From IMG/VR virus record IMGVR_UViG_3300008262_002145, positions 1-29,241 of that record: 29,241 nt of DNA. One strand, written 5' to 3'. Below are positions 14,672 through 24,544 of the stretch, one piece after another. The notes under the pieces were generated by a model. The model ran no database searches and was not told the origin of the DNA. It saw only the letters and a program-made list of their open reading frames with translations. How positions within the stretch are numbered: the first letter of the stretch is position 1; the number at the start of each line of letters is the position of its first letter. Position numbers and translations under genes: made by a program. The DNA is from a virus.

Positions 14672-15850
14672 TTAACCGTTTGTTGCTGAAGACTCAATAC
14701 GGACAAGTGCTGCCTCGCGTAGGCGATTAAAGCCTCCGAAGTAGTACCAACCGATTGTGCGGAAACGGCGTAGAGCATCAATCTCTGGACCAATGATGGT
14801 TGAGATGTCTGCGGCTTGCGCCTCAGCTAATGCTTCACGACCTGCAATAATTGCACGGTAGTTGTTTGTAAATGTAACAGTACCTGTGTCAGCAACTGAT
14901 GTAATGTTAGATGCTGTAAGTGCATAGGTAAATGTTGTTGATGTTGTACCTGTGATGGTATATGTGCCGTTAACACCTGTGTTAGTTGTAGCAGCAACTG
15001 TTACAACCTGACCTGTTCCGAGGCCGTGAGCAACTGCTGTAGTAATTGTTACTACGTTAGATGTCAAAGCAACGTTGGTGATAGTTGTGCTTGTAGTGAT
15101 ACCAGCAGCCAACTTTAGACCGTTAAGTACACGAGGTGTCTCTACTACGAAAGCACCTTCTAATACACCAACTGCACCAGCAGTAAACGGTGTACGCTCT
15201 ACATACTTGGTCAACTCTTGGAATCCTCCGGTGCCTGATTCGGCGCGAAGGTCAGCAGATTGACGTGGGTGTAGATATGCAGCATATAGCTCACCGATAC
15301 GAGGCAAAGCCTTGTTGGTGCGTAGAGTTACTACAGCGTTGCGGATATCCGCAGTTGTAATTGTATCTACTGGAAGCACTGCACTAGATGCTGTTGGAAC
15401 TGTTCCTGATGGACCGTTTGCATAAATTACTTGGGTTCCAGCACAAAGAACTTGACCAACAACATTGTCAATGCTGTCTGCTGCGTTGTAAGCGATGATG
15501 TCAGCAAGAGCTGAATCTACATCGTTAAATGAAGTTAGGTTTAACTTCTTGGTTGTTGAAACGGCTGAGCCGTATTCAGCAAGGGTTACAGTAACCTGTG
15601 ATGGGTTACCTAAAGCGATTGAGGAAACATCGGTTGATTCTGTCAACGTAGATGTAGCTTGTGCTAAATCTGAATAGATTGAGAATACAACTGATGATCC
15701 TGGCATCGCCTGTTGAACTGGTTTAACATCGGCAAGTGAGCGCATAACAGGAATGGAACGAAGTGCCATTCTTACATACTGATCGTATGCTGCTGTGACT
15801 AAATTGCTAATGCTGGATGTAGTGGTTAAACTACCGCCTGGAATTGCCAT
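14672..15850 (-). CDS. Major capsid protein, N4 gp56-like HK97 fold, with inserted domain
   Basis: The 392-residue product opens with a Thr/Ser-rich arm and a helical AAYDQYVRMALRS segment, followed by VMRSLADVKP, VVFSIYSDL, and a helix with DVDSALADIIAYNAADSIDNVVGQ broken into several turns. RIGELYAAYLHPRQSADLR and a C-terminal FRTIGWYYFGGFNRL follow. This order fits the N4 gp56 group of HK97-fold capsid proteins. Residues about 252-327 form an extra beta-rich module (VVTITTAVAHGLGTGQVV, NGTYTIT) inserted before the conserved YRAIIAGREALAEA region; it probably sits on the capsid surface. It follows a likely scaffold gene in the expected order. Confidence 0.85.
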   Translation of the reverse strand: MAIPGGSLTTTSSISNLVTAAYDQYVRMALRSIPVMRSLADVKPVQQAMPGSSVVFSIYSDLAQATSTLTESTDVSSIALGNPSQVTVTLAEYGSAVSTTKKLNLTSFNDVDSALADIIAYNAADSIDNVVGQVLCAGTQVIYANGPSGTVPTASSAVLPVDTITTADIRNAVVTLRTNKALPRIGELYAAYLHPRQSADLRAESGTGGFQELTKYVERTPFTAGAVGVLEGAFVVETPRVLNGLKLAAGITTSTTITNVALTSNVVTITTAVAHGLGTGQVVTVAATTNTGVNGTYTITGTTSTTFTYALTASNITSVADTGTVTFTNNYRAIIAGREALAEAQAADISTIIGPEIDALRRFRTIGWYYFGGFNRLREAALVRIESSATNG

Positions 15851-15877
15851 TGGGCATTACCTTTCATTAGGATTGGA

Positions 15878-16354
15878 TTAGAGTCCAGATCCCTTAATGA
15901 TTGCATCTAACTCTTCGCGAGTATTAGCGTTCATAAGTTTTTTCATAATATCGTCATTGTGCTCAGGTGTAATCCCTTGCTCAACAGTATTAGTCATCCT
16001 CTTGTACGCTGCCGCTTGAGCAGGATCAACATTAGGTTTCTGGGGTACTTCTTCGGTTTGAAGACCAAACACATCTGCGTTTGCTTCTAACCATTTTGAT
16101 ACAGACTCCTCAGTTGGGTCTATATCCTGCGGAATAAAAGAAGAAATCTTCTGATTTACCCCGCGACTTGCGAGGGCTTCTTTGATTGCTCGTTCTCTTT
16201 GCGCTTTATTTAAAGATTCAAAGTTAGCTTTAAGATCTGCCAACTCTTTATCTTTTGCTTTATTAGCCTTGCGTAGTTGTTTAACGAGATCATTGCTTAA
16301 TGACTCAACACTTGTGTCGGTCTCGTCATCATCCTCGTAGTCATAGTTGGACAT
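15878..16354 (-). CDS. Capsid scaffolding-like protein
   Basis: The preferred start is the ATG at 16354 (MSNYDYEDDDETD), with GGGAGATGG upstream, giving 158 residues; the frame extends to a GTG at 16441 without a spaced ribosome binding site. The product has an acidic N-terminus, a coiled-coil-type helix (LVKQLRKANKAKDKELADLK), a middle with DIDPTEESVSKWLEANADVF, and a C-terminal helix NANTREELDAIIKGSG. Acidic, helical and directly upstream of the capsid gene, it fits a scaffold protein that guides procapsid assembly. No protease domain is visible. Confidence 0.7.
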   Translation of the reverse strand: MSNYDYEDDDETDTSVESLSNDLVKQLRKANKAKDKELADLKANFESLNKAQRERAIKEALASRGVNQKISSFIPQDIDPTEESVSKWLEANADVFGLQTEEVPQKPNVDPAQAAAYKRMTNTVEQGITPEHNDDIMKKLMNANTREELDAIIKGSGL

Positions 16355-16442
16355 AGTCCATCTCCCATTCGTTGTAGTTGTCGTAGACCTCATACAGTTT
16401 GGGGATTCCTGTATGGCTTCTACTACCGGTTTTGTTATCACT

Positions 16443-16466
16443 CCATCAGACCGGTGGTCCTGATGG
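16443..16466 (-). other. Stem-loop upstream of scaffold and capsid genes
   Basis: CCATCA and GACC pair with GGTC and TGATGG around a 3-base loop with one bulge, a 10-bp stem between the 375-codon gene and the scaffold. No T-run follows. It could be an RNA processing or stabilising element that raises capsid expression relative to upstream genes. Confidence 0.4.
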
Positions 16467-16475
16467 CAGGCTTAG

Positions 16476-17616
16476 TTAGTAAGAGCCAGCTCTATTTTGG
16501 CTCAGTGCTCCGCTTGAAACTCCAGTTTGTCCACCGAAGGTGGCCTTCTCTAGTCCGATAATCTTCTTACGCTTTTCTCCTGCTTGGGTTTGTCCTGGTA
16601 AATTAAATACTTCTTCTTCAGCTACTGCCTGATTATAGTCTGGTTGTTGATAGATAGATGATAATTGTCTACCTCGCTCAAGACCGCCACCAATAGCACC
16701 ATAACCTGCTCTAGCAGATTCAGCAGTTACGCCATAACTGGCAAGTTGTTCTGCTCTAGCAGCAGATGTATCTAATTTAGAACCAATTGCAGCGCCACCT
16801 ATTTCAGCAGCTAATACTTTCTTTTGAATGTTTGCTAATCCTTGTGCTGGATCTAGAGTATAGGCAAGAATATCGCCATCCTTAATATCAGGATAGAATT
16901 GCTTTAACGCTTCTTTAACCTGTGGTGCTGCATCAATAACTCTCTTTTGTGCAATAGATATACGATCCTCTAACTCAGAGGCAGATACATCTCCTGCAAT
17001 AAACTTCTCAAATCCTGCTTGTTTACCAGTAGCATCTTTAGTGTAATAGGTTGCAGGTAATCCATAATTACGCATTACATTCTGGTATTGATCTTCTAGA
17101 GTTACATACTCAGCCTCTGACAAGGCTCTCAACCCATTATTAATACGATCTTTATTAGCAGCAAAGCGAGCTTGATATGCTTTAGTTTGACGTAAGGCTA
17201 AGGTCAACGATGCTTCATCAGCACCAGTTACTATAAGATCCTTTACATCATCTAGTAAAGTGCCTAGACCATATCTGTTAAACTCTGCAAGTAATAGGTC
17301 ATAAGCAGATTGTCCTGCACGGCGCTTCTTTTCTGCTTCAATGGCAGCATCTTGTTGTCTTTGATAAGCTCGTTCATTCTCTCTTATTTGCTCATCAGTT
17401 AAAGTAGTTGTAGTAGATCCACTACTACCTGCTGTAGTGGTGGTTACGGGACCACCAGTCTTAGGATCAATACCATATTTTTCTTTGAGTAGAAGTAGCA
17501 ATCCTCGCATCAATCTGCGCTTTAGTTTCAGTAGGTTTTTTAGTTTCTTTTTTAGTTTCTTTTTTGGGTGCTTGAAATAAAGGATTGCCTGAACCGTATA
17601 CAAAGTTAGTAGACAT
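16476..17616 (-). CDS. Internal virion-type protein with apparent N-terminal frameshift
   Basis: The main frame runs from 16476 to a TTG at 17603, but its first 35 codons give an odd Lys/Leu-rich sequence. The natural N-terminus lies in another frame starting at the ATG at 17616 (MSTNFVYGSGNPLFQAP, then KKETKKETKKPTETKAQIDARI), which ends in TGA at 17467. Joining them needs a +1 shift near 17484-17510, after which KEKYGIDPKTGGP continues naturally. The body is helical and Ala/Gln-rich with a Gly-rich C-terminal part (AIGGGLERGRQ). It is third in a run of large proteins between portal and scaffold, like internal-core/ejection proteins. The shift may be a sequencing error, a mutation or recoding. 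Confidence 0.6.
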
Positions 17617-17618
17617 AG

Positions 17619-19034
17619 TTAGGCCTGAAATCCAAAGTCCCTAAGGACTTTAAGTGCGACATTAGAAACATCCCTCTTTGCGTTGTCTGTATATTGCCAG
17701 CGATAATCTTTGCGTAGATTTTTTTCAAAGTCATAGATAGGCATTTCCTTATCGGGTCCAATAGCAGATCTTAGAGTTGGATCCTTTAGATCTATTGATT
17801 CAGGGTTTAGTTCTAGTATAGATGCCATAAGGTTTTTATAAGGTGAGTAAACAGTATCAAGATCTATGCCTTGTGCTAGTAACTTCTGTACCTTCTCAGG
17901 CATACCGAGTCCTGCAATACCGCGAATCTCATTATCAATAATCTTTATATCTGTACCATCTTGGACTCTTTTAGCAAAGGAATCAATTTGAGTTTGATTT
18001 AAAGATATACCATTAGCCTTAGCGGTACCTAATATAGATTGAGTAGTAAGAGATAACTTATCTGTTTTTTTCTTAGCAAACTCTGGAAGTTTTTGAATTT
18101 CAACAGTTAAAAATTCTAAAGGATTTCCAAGTCCACCAGTAGTAACACCATTGACAGTTTTTTTAGGACTCTTTTTTTCTGCTGTTTGAAGTGCTTTACT
18201 ATATTTTGATATTTCAGCAGCAGTTGGATCTCTCTGGAGAACAGATTTAAACACACTTCTTACATAACCGGCAGCTTCAGTAGGATCTGAAACATTCACA
18301 GTTGGCACTGTTGCGCCACCTGATCTGTATGTACCCTCATTACCAGCAGTTATTAAAAATTCTGCAAATGGTATATCTTTGTTATAGTCTAAAGAACGTA
18401 CATAGTTATCTGAAAGAGCTGTAACATAAGCAGATTTTAATTCTTTAGAGTATTTACCATCTATTGGTAGGTTTAAATTATAGGCTTTATTTAAATCTTT
18501 TGCTAAAACTATTCTTTGAGTACCATCCATTGCTGCAATTCTTTGACCAGCAACAGCTACCTGCTCACTATATTGAGTTTGTATTTTATTTGTAAGATCT
18601 GTTTGTTCTTTAGATTGATTAGGGGTTGATTCTTTTGTTTTATCTTTAGGTTTTTTTGTTTCAACTACAGGTTCTACATATGGCTTAGGATTCTTTAAAT
18701 TTTCTTTAAGTGCATTAATAGATGTTTGAATAGAATCTAGAGCATCTTGATTAGGGGCAGATTTTTTTGATTCTTCTAACCTAGCAATAGAATCTGTAAT
18801 TCCAGAGGTAGATATACCAATATAATTTTTCTTAAAATATGCTGTAGCGTTTGCGACAAGTTTATTATAAGTATTTTGTGCTGTAGTTTGGATTCTTTGA
18901 AGTTCTGCTAAAACATCTGGCGTAACATTACGAGCACCGGTAAGTGATTTAGTAGCTTCACTAAGGATCTTCTTAGCCTCTTTAACACTAGGATCATTAT
19001 TTAAATAATCCTGTAATGTTATATCTGTTGCCAT
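17619..19034 (-). CDS. Internal virion-type structural protein (471 aa)
   Basis: The product is mostly helical and Lys-rich. A low-complexity hinge (KKPKDKTKESTPNQSKEQ, about residues 127-144) separates a helical N-terminal part from the rest. The middle has YVRSVFKSVLQRDPTAAEI, a pattern I have seen in large virion proteins of aquatic phages. It is followed by a C-terminal region rich in short helices. No peptidoglycan hydrolase motif was found. It stands between the 1624-aa and 375-aa proteins; together they may form an internal core ejected with the DNA. That role is inference. Confidence 0.6.
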   Translation of the reverse strand: MATDITLQDYLNNDPSVKEAKKILSEATKSLTGARNVTPDVLAELQRIQTTAQNTYNKLVANATAYFKKNYIGISTSGITDSIARLEESKKSAPNQDALDSIQTSINALKENLKNPKPYVEPVVETKKPKDKTKESTPNQSKEQTDLTNKIQTQYSEQVAVAGQRIAAMDGTQRIVLAKDLNKAYNLNLPIDGKYSKELKSAYVTALSDNYVRSLDYNKDIPFAEFLITAGNEGTYRSGGATVPTVNVSDPTEAAGYVRSVFKSVLQRDPTAAEISKYSKALQTAEKKSPKKTVNGVTTGGLGNPLEFLTVEIQKLPEFAKKKTDKLSLTTQSILGTAKANGISLNQTQIDSFAKRVQDGTDIKIIDNEIRGIAGLGMPEKVQKLLAQGIDLDTVYSPYKNLMASILELNPESIDLKDPTLRSAIGPDKEMPIYDFEKNLRKDYRWQYTDNAKRDVSNVALKVLRDFGFQA

Positions 19035-19038
19035 CTAT

Positions 19039-22000
19039 TTACTCTCCTAGTAATCTACTAAATATGGACATATATGCTGTCAATGTATTTTCATTAAAGG
19101 TAGATAGATTTTTTATTTTACTTAGAGTTCCACTTTTTACCAAGTCTATAACTTCTCTATCGCCACCAGTTAATTCAAATATTTCTTTTTGTTTTACATA
19201 ACCATCATAAGCCTTAACCATTTGCCTTAAAACATCTTGGGTTTCAGGCCTAATGTTTGAGAACTTAGGATCATCTAACATTTTAGATAGATCATCTAAC
19301 GCTCTAACTCTTTCTACTGCTCTTTCTCTGCCCTTGCCTAGATATTCTTCTAGCATCGGGCGACCTGCCATATAAGTATCTTTCCAAGTGTTATATTGTT
19401 GGCGGAATATTTTTCTTATTTGAGGATCAGCAATATTAGACAGTGTTGCATCAAGTTTGTTTTTTCTTTCATAATATATCTCAGCATCTGCTGCCGCTTG
19501 TACTTGCACTAAATGATCTTCTACTCTTTTGTTCTCTCTAAGGCCCATAGTCTTCATAGTTCTATAAGCATCGTAGGAGAAAGCACCCTCATTAGGTATT
19601 AAGAAAGCAGCGCCCTCTTTATAGGTATTAAATAACTCTTGGTTATCTTCTACGAATTTACCAGAATCTTCTGCTGACTGAAAGATAGCTACAGTTTTAC
19701 GATCTGATTCAGACACTGTATATGGAACTTGGTTAGGATATAGTTCTACCCATTTTGCCATTGCAATATCTTTATCAAAGTTATTCTTTTCGTATAACTT
19801 ATACCATACTTCTTTCCAATTTGATTTACCAGAATCTTTAATCCATTCAGCCATCTCTGATTTAAGTTCAGTTTGGACTGAAGCTGGCGCAAAGAAACCA
19901 AATGTAAATCTAAGAGCAAGGACAGATAAGGTAGCGTTCTTTAATCTCTCCCTATATGCTTCTCTTTCGGCAATAGAAGGTGCTATTAAGTTACCGCTTG
20001 CATCTAACTTTTTTGGTAAACCATTGCCAGATGCCTCTAAGTATGTAACTGCTTTACGATAAGCAGAGGCGTATTGGGAATCTCTGTCATCTTGACTCAT
20101 TAGAGCAAGCCCTCTATTAACGTGTGCTGGCATTAACCTAGATAGGAATGGTTGATTTACTGCATACTTACCTAACACCATACCTGTTATGGTATCTACG
20201 TTTTGCTGTGAACCTTGGAAAGGTAATGAAATAAGATTACCTAATGTTGTTACAGAAAGAGCCGCTAATGGTCCAGAGAATGTTGGAAGAATTGAATCTG
20301 GATTTAAAGATGGTGTTAACATCTTTACAGATCCACCAAATTGTACTGGAAATGGAACCTTAAAGTCTTGTGGTATTCCCATTCCTGCTAATGCAGTCTG
20401 CATTATTCTGTATCCAGGAGCCATCATAGGATAAACAAAATAAGCATCACCGTTTTCATCTTTTTGAATAAATCCATTATGATCTATTCCATCAAATGTG
20501 GCTGCTGCTCTAGCAAATGCTTCTGGGTTGTACTTAGCAAGACGACCTAAACGTCTGTAGAAATCTTCTTGAGCGCGATAGAATCTAGCCCAGTTTCGTA
20601 CTGCGAATGAACCTTGAGATCTAATTAAAGGATTATCTACATAAGATAGAACCTGCATAATAGCTCTTTCTTCTGCCGCTTTAGCTAACTCTGTCTTGGC
20701 TGCTTTTACACCAGCCTGATAATTAAGAGTTCCTTTTTGAGTACCTTTAGTCCACTCATCAATAAACTTTTGTTCAAATCCAGTACTTCGCATTTCTTTA
20801 CGAATACGGATTGATTCATATAATGCCATAGGTTGACGAGAGATACGAGCATTGGCAAGACCAAGCCATACCCAACCATTCTTCATTAGGTTGTAAGTAC
20901 GTTGTGATTCTTCAACAACTGGTACAAGTTCTGGTCCAACATATTCTGCTGGTAGATCCTGAAGATCTATGCCTCTAACATCATCTAAGCTTAATTTACC
21001 AGAGATAGTGTAAGTATTTACACCTTTGCCTAAAGGAGCAGATGGATCATACTCGCGAATCTTATCTAAAAGATTTTTGTTTATATCGCCATCGCCTCTT
21101 TTGGTAACTAATTCCTTGGCTCTAGTAAGAACTTCCCTAGCATATCTAATATCATCTATATCAAGTTCACTTACAGCAGTTGCTTCGGACTTTAATTGCT
21201 TACCCCTTGAACTTTGTAACCAATTACGAAGAATCGTCATTACCTGATCATCAGGTAAATCTGCATTTGCTAAAGCAAGAGAACCTAATTCATCGTTACC
21301 GTAAAATCTAAGACGTAATAGATATCCAATTAATGATGCTTCGCTCTTATCGCTAGTAATTGCTCTAGTGCCAAAACCTGCTACATTTGCAGATGCTCTA
21401 TACTGTTTAGTAGCAGTAGTTAAATCCAGTCTAAGTGGTCTAACGTCAACACCTAAATCTTTAACTAACTGCAATACTGATTCATTATAAGTAGCACCGG
21501 TAGCAAAGTTCATACCACCTTCAGATACCTCTGCTAATAGGTTATCTATATTACCGTAAATTATCTGTTCAGTTAGTATCTCTATAGATTCATCATCTAT
21601 TACTTTAATACCAAACTGGCGTAGGAAAGTATCTATCTTACCCTTAGATAAAGATTCGGCTAGTATTTTTCTGGTTTGACCAGCAACTCCACCCTGGATC
21701 TTATCTTCTAGTTTTGCTATTTTAGATGTGATTTCCTCTGACTTCTTAGTATCAAAGGTTAGAACATTCATACTGCCAAGTTCTTTTTTAAGTTGGAATA
21801 GTTCTTCTCTATTATTAATTATATCTAAGTCAATTGCTTTTATTCTAGCAGCGTTTACTTCTGCTTCTTTTTTATTAATAAATCGCATCATTACGCCAAG
21901 TGGATTAGCAGCAAAGGCTTCTAATTTGTCTAATCCTTTAACTGATTGCAAGGCTGTGTTTAATCTAGTAGCAGTATATCTTTGCTTTGCAAGTCCCCAA

Positions 22001-23913
22001 GGGCTTGTACCCATAGCCAGAGATACCATTAAATCTTCTCCAGCATTACGGATTGCATAACGAGGACCAGCTAGAGTTAAGAATGACCAACCATTGGTCA
22101 TAGTTTCTACCCATTTACTATTAGCTGTGCCTAGTACAAATTTAGCAATAGTGCTTTTGCCTGCTAAGATATCTAAATCTACAAGGCTTGGTGCAGAAAC
22201 AGTGGTATTCATTTCGCTAGGTAATAACGCTTTTTTAGATAATTCACCATCACCTAAACCGTGCCGAACATTACCTTTGTTAGCGTACATTCTAGATACA
22301 GTATTTCCAGTATCTGTTAAATCTAAACCTCTTGCATTATTAGTTTGTTTTAACAAGCCTTGATAAATACTCATTTTCTTAGCCACAGAATCTGTGCCAG
22401 CATACAATTCTTTCATTAATGTTGCAAAATTTGTGGGTGCAAATATTGCTGCGAGTCGGTATATTTGATCAGGAGCATCTTTTGCAAGAAGATCAAATTC
22501 CTCATTTTTAAACATTGGTACTGGAGTTAATGATCTTTTAATCTTATCTAAGCCAGTTGCTATTTGAAGAGAACTAAATCTAGCAGAGCCTTTTACCCGA
22601 ACACCGTCTAGTGCTTCTTTTAATTTACCTGGTTCTAATTTAACAAGGTCGTCAAGTATACCGTCTGCGTTATCAGGAGAACCAAATACTGCATTTACCA
22701 AACTAGGTGATACTTTACTAATGTCAAATACTTTATTTGTTTCGGTAAGAACTTTTCTTCTTAACTTACGAGCAGGGGTTAGACGAGGTAGAATAACTCT
22801 TTGACGAGCTATTGACCCTTCTGCTACAACTTTCATAACATCTCTGGTATTTTCAAACCAAGCCTTAGCAGTACTGGCGCTTGTAATTGGAGTTGGTCCT
22901 TTAATAAATTCATCTATTACAGAACGACCAAACTCTGGCAAAAGGACAGAAAGTTCTTTTCTTGCCTCTGCTGCTGCTTGAGGATTTACACCTTTAGACT
23001 CTATTAATTTTTTAAGAGGTACACCAGCTTGATCCCATAAAGCAATTGTTGATGGTTGATCAAAGTATTTATCAAACTTTACACCCTTGCCACCAGCTTG
23101 TGCGGCAACTACTTGCACTGAATAATTATTTAAATCGTAAAGTTTTTTCGCTTTACTTAATACAATAAATGGATCAGTACGTAGACGAAATATTGCATCG
23201 CCAACTCCTGATACCATTTTATAAAAGAAGCCTTGTTCATACAAATCACCAGGAGTTACTACATCAATAATATTTGCTAGTTGACGACCAGGTGAGAATT
23301 TGGCAGCATTGACAGCATTTAACGCTTCATCAAATTCTTCTCTTGCTTCTCTGTCATTCTTTCCTGCATCATTTGTAGGATCTGCTATACGAAGATAATA
23401 TTTTTCTTCTTCAGTAGCATTGTTTATTAGATCCGCTATATCAGCACCTTCACTGATTTTTTGTGCAATCTTGACTTGAGCATCGCCATATTTTTTAGTG
23501 GCTGCTTCAATACGGCCTGTGTTATATACTTTCTCGCCATCTTTGCCTGCTTCATCCCAAGCAAAGCCAATTTGACCACGTTCTACTAATGGGATAGCAA
23601 CAGCACGATAGGTTTGACTAACCCTATCTGCTAAAAAATTTAAACCTTTATATGCTTGATAAAAAGTATAGTGATTAGCAGTACCAAGCCAGCCTTGTTT
23701 TGGCTTCTCTTCTTCAGTTTCATTGCCAAAATTTTGCACAAGGTTTTCTTGTTGTGCTTGTGGCAAAGATTTATATACTGCGTTAGCCGCTTCTGCTGGC
23801 ATAGCAAGTAAGTTTTTATGTACAGTTAATGCTTTACTTAGGTTATCTATTCTTCTTTTATCTTGCTCTGATAACCCTGCCGCATATGCTGCTGCTTTTA
23901 AGCTCTCAGACAT
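19039..23913 (-). CDS. Giant internal virion/ejection-type protein (1624 aa)
   Basis: This is the largest gene in the window. The product is largely helical with coiled-coil stretches (about residues 690-740, with NREELFQLKKELG and EEITSKIAKLEDKI), hydrophobic segments (WSFLTLAGPRYAIRNAGE near 615, a run around 1230-1250 and LALRFTFGFFAPA near 1350), and aromatic/Arg-rich parts (NWARFYRAQEDFYRRLGRL). I do not see RNA polymerase, lysozyme or transglycosylase motifs. Size, composition and the place between portal and scaffold resemble the huge internal or polyvalent proteins of short-tailed phages, which enter the cell with DNA. Its ATG overlaps the TAA of the 132-aa gene. A tape measure is less likely because the tail genes are distant. 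Confidence 0.6.
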   Translation of the reverse strand: MSESLKAAAYAAGLSEQDKRRIDNLSKALTVHKNLLAMPAEAANAVYKSLPQAQQENLVQNFGNETEEEKPKQGWLGTANHYTFYQAYKGLNFLADRVSQTYRAVAIPLVERGQIGFAWDEAGKDGEKVYNTGRIEAATKKYGDAQVKIAQKISEGADIADLINNATEEEKYYLRIADPTNDAGKNDREAREEFDEALNAVNAAKFSPGRQLANIIDVVTPGDLYEQGFFYKMVSGVGDAIFRLRTDPFIVLSKAKKLYDLNNYSVQVVAAQAGGKGVKFDKYFDQPSTIALWDQAGVPLKKLIESKGVNPQAAAEARKELSVLLPEFGRSVIDEFIKGPTPITSASTAKAWFENTRDVMKVVAEGSIARQRVILPRLTPARKLRRKVLTETNKVFDISKVSPSLVNAVFGSPDNADGILDDLVKLEPGKLKEALDGVRVKGSARFSSLQIATGLDKIKRSLTPVPMFKNEEFDLLAKDAPDQIYRLAAIFAPTNFATLMKELYAGTDSVAKKMSIYQGLLKQTNNARGLDLTDTGNTVSRMYANKGNVRHGLGDGELSKKALLPSEMNTTVSAPSLVDLDILAGKSTIAKFVLGTANSKWVETMTNGWSFLTLAGPRYAIRNAGEDLMVSLAMGTSPWGLAKQRYTATRLNTALQSVKGLDKLEAFAANPLGVMMRFINKKEAEVNAARIKAIDLDIINNREELFQLKKELGSMNVLTFDTKKSEEITSKIAKLEDKIQGGVAGQTRKILAESLSKGKIDTFLRQFGIKVIDDESIEILTEQIIYGNIDNLLAEVSEGGMNFATGATYNESVLQLVKDLGVDVRPLRLDLTTATKQYRASANVAGFGTRAITSDKSEASLIGYLLRLRFYGNDELGSLALANADLPDDQVMTILRNWLQSSRGKQLKSEATAVSELDIDDIRYAREVLTRAKELVTKRGDGDINKNLLDKIREYDPSAPLGKGVNTYTISGKLSLDDVRGIDLQDLPAEYVGPELVPVVEESQRTYNLMKNGWVWLGLANARISRQPMALYESIRIRKEMRSTGFEQKFIDEWTKGTQKGTLNYQAGVKAAKTELAKAAEERAIMQVLSYVDNPLIRSQGSFAVRNWARFYRAQEDFYRRLGRLAKYNPEAFARAAATFDGIDHNGFIQKDENGDAYFVYPMMAPGYRIMQTALAGMGIPQDFKVPFPVQFGGSVKMLTPSLNPDSILPTFSGPLAALSVTTLGNLISLPFQGSQQNVDTITGMVLGKYAVNQPFLSRLMPAHVNRGLALMSQDDRDSQYASAYRKAVTYLEASGNGLPKKLDASGNLIAPSIAEREAYRERLKNATLSVLALRFTFGFFAPASVQTELKSEMAEWIKDSGKSNWKEVWYKLYEKNNFDKDIAMAKWVELYPNQVPYTVSESDRKTVAIFQSAEDSGKFVEDNQELFNTYKEGAAFLIPNEGAFSYDAYRTMKTMGLRENKRVEDHLVQVQAAADAEIYYERKNKLDATLSNIADPQIRKIFRQQYNTWKDTYMAGRPMLEEYLGKGRERAVERVRALDDLSKMLDDPKFSNIRPETQDVLRQMVKAYDGYVKQKEIFELTGGDREVIDLVKSGTLSKIKNLSTFNENTLTAYMSIFSRLLGE

Positions 23914-24311
23914 TAATTACCTCTAGATAAAGCGTTCTGATAAAGATATTGGATCTCACCGGTAGTGTCGTAAGGAATCATCTCTGCTAAAACATCTGAT
24001 AATTTACGATTAGCAAACTGTGATTGCATCATAAGTGATGATGCGCCAGCGCCTTCTCCTATATCAACACCAGTAGTAATGGGTTCTTCTGGTCTTTGCG
24101 ATGGTGCATATAGTGGTGTTACTGGAGTTAATGGATTAGATGGTCTTCCACCTACATCATCTGCTACACCACGAGTCTTTGACTTTGGCGCTGCTGTATT
24201 GAGTGCGGCAGTCTCGCCGCCTTCTCCGTATGATGTTGAACCTAAACTCATATCTGTTCTTTTGGAGAATTTACCTGGGCCTGATGCGCCAGCTAATGGA
24301 CCTCTTGCCAT
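23913..24311 (-). CDS. Hypothetical protein next to portal (132 aa)
   Basis: The product has a Gly/Ser/Pro-rich, probably disordered first two thirds (ARGPLAGASGPGKFSKR, TPVTPLYAPSQRPEEP) and a helical end (ANRKLSDVLAEMIPYDTTGEI). It overlaps both neighbours by a single base (TAATG junctions), so it belongs to the same translational unit. It may be a short linker or chaperone for the giant protein that follows. Confidence 0.6.
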   Translation of the reverse strand: MARGPLAGASGPGKFSKRTDMSLGSTSYGEGGETAALNTAAPKSKTRGVADDVGGRPSNPLTPVTPLYAPSQRPEEPITTGVDIGEGAGASSLMMQSQFANRKLSDVLAEMIPYDTTGEIQYLYQNALSRGN

Positions 24312-24520
24312 TATTCCTCCTTTAAAGTTTCTAAATCTTGCGAAAATTGTTGCCAGATTTTTTCTTCTTGGCTTTTCTGAGTTGAATTATAGATAGCTAA
24401 TTGGTGCAGATCATCTGCAAGTGCTTCTATTACTGATGTTAAATTTAAAAAGAATCCCGATACTATTACTAGATAGTCAGACAGTCGTACTGGGCGATTA
24501 AGATTGTTATCGTTATTCAC
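24311..24520 (-). CDS. Small helical protein near portal (69 aa)
   Basis: The ORF starts at a GTG at 24520 with GGGAGT upstream. The product has a hydrophobic helix at about 14-36 (SDYLVIVSGFFLNLTSVIEAL) and an acidic helical tail. It may be a membrane-associated or amphipathic structural peptide; no family is recognised. Confidence 0.55.
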   Translation of the reverse strand: MNNDNNLNRPVRLSDYLVIVSGFFLNLTSVIEALADDLHQLAIYNSTQKSQEEKIWQQFSQDLETLKEE

Positions 24521-24544
24521 CCAGTACTCCCGTCTTTAAAATAA

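Noticed and set aside
14599-14793. 64-codon minus-strand frame over the end of the capsid gene
   Set aside because: It overlaps the conserved C-terminus of the capsid protein in another frame and has no supporting motif.
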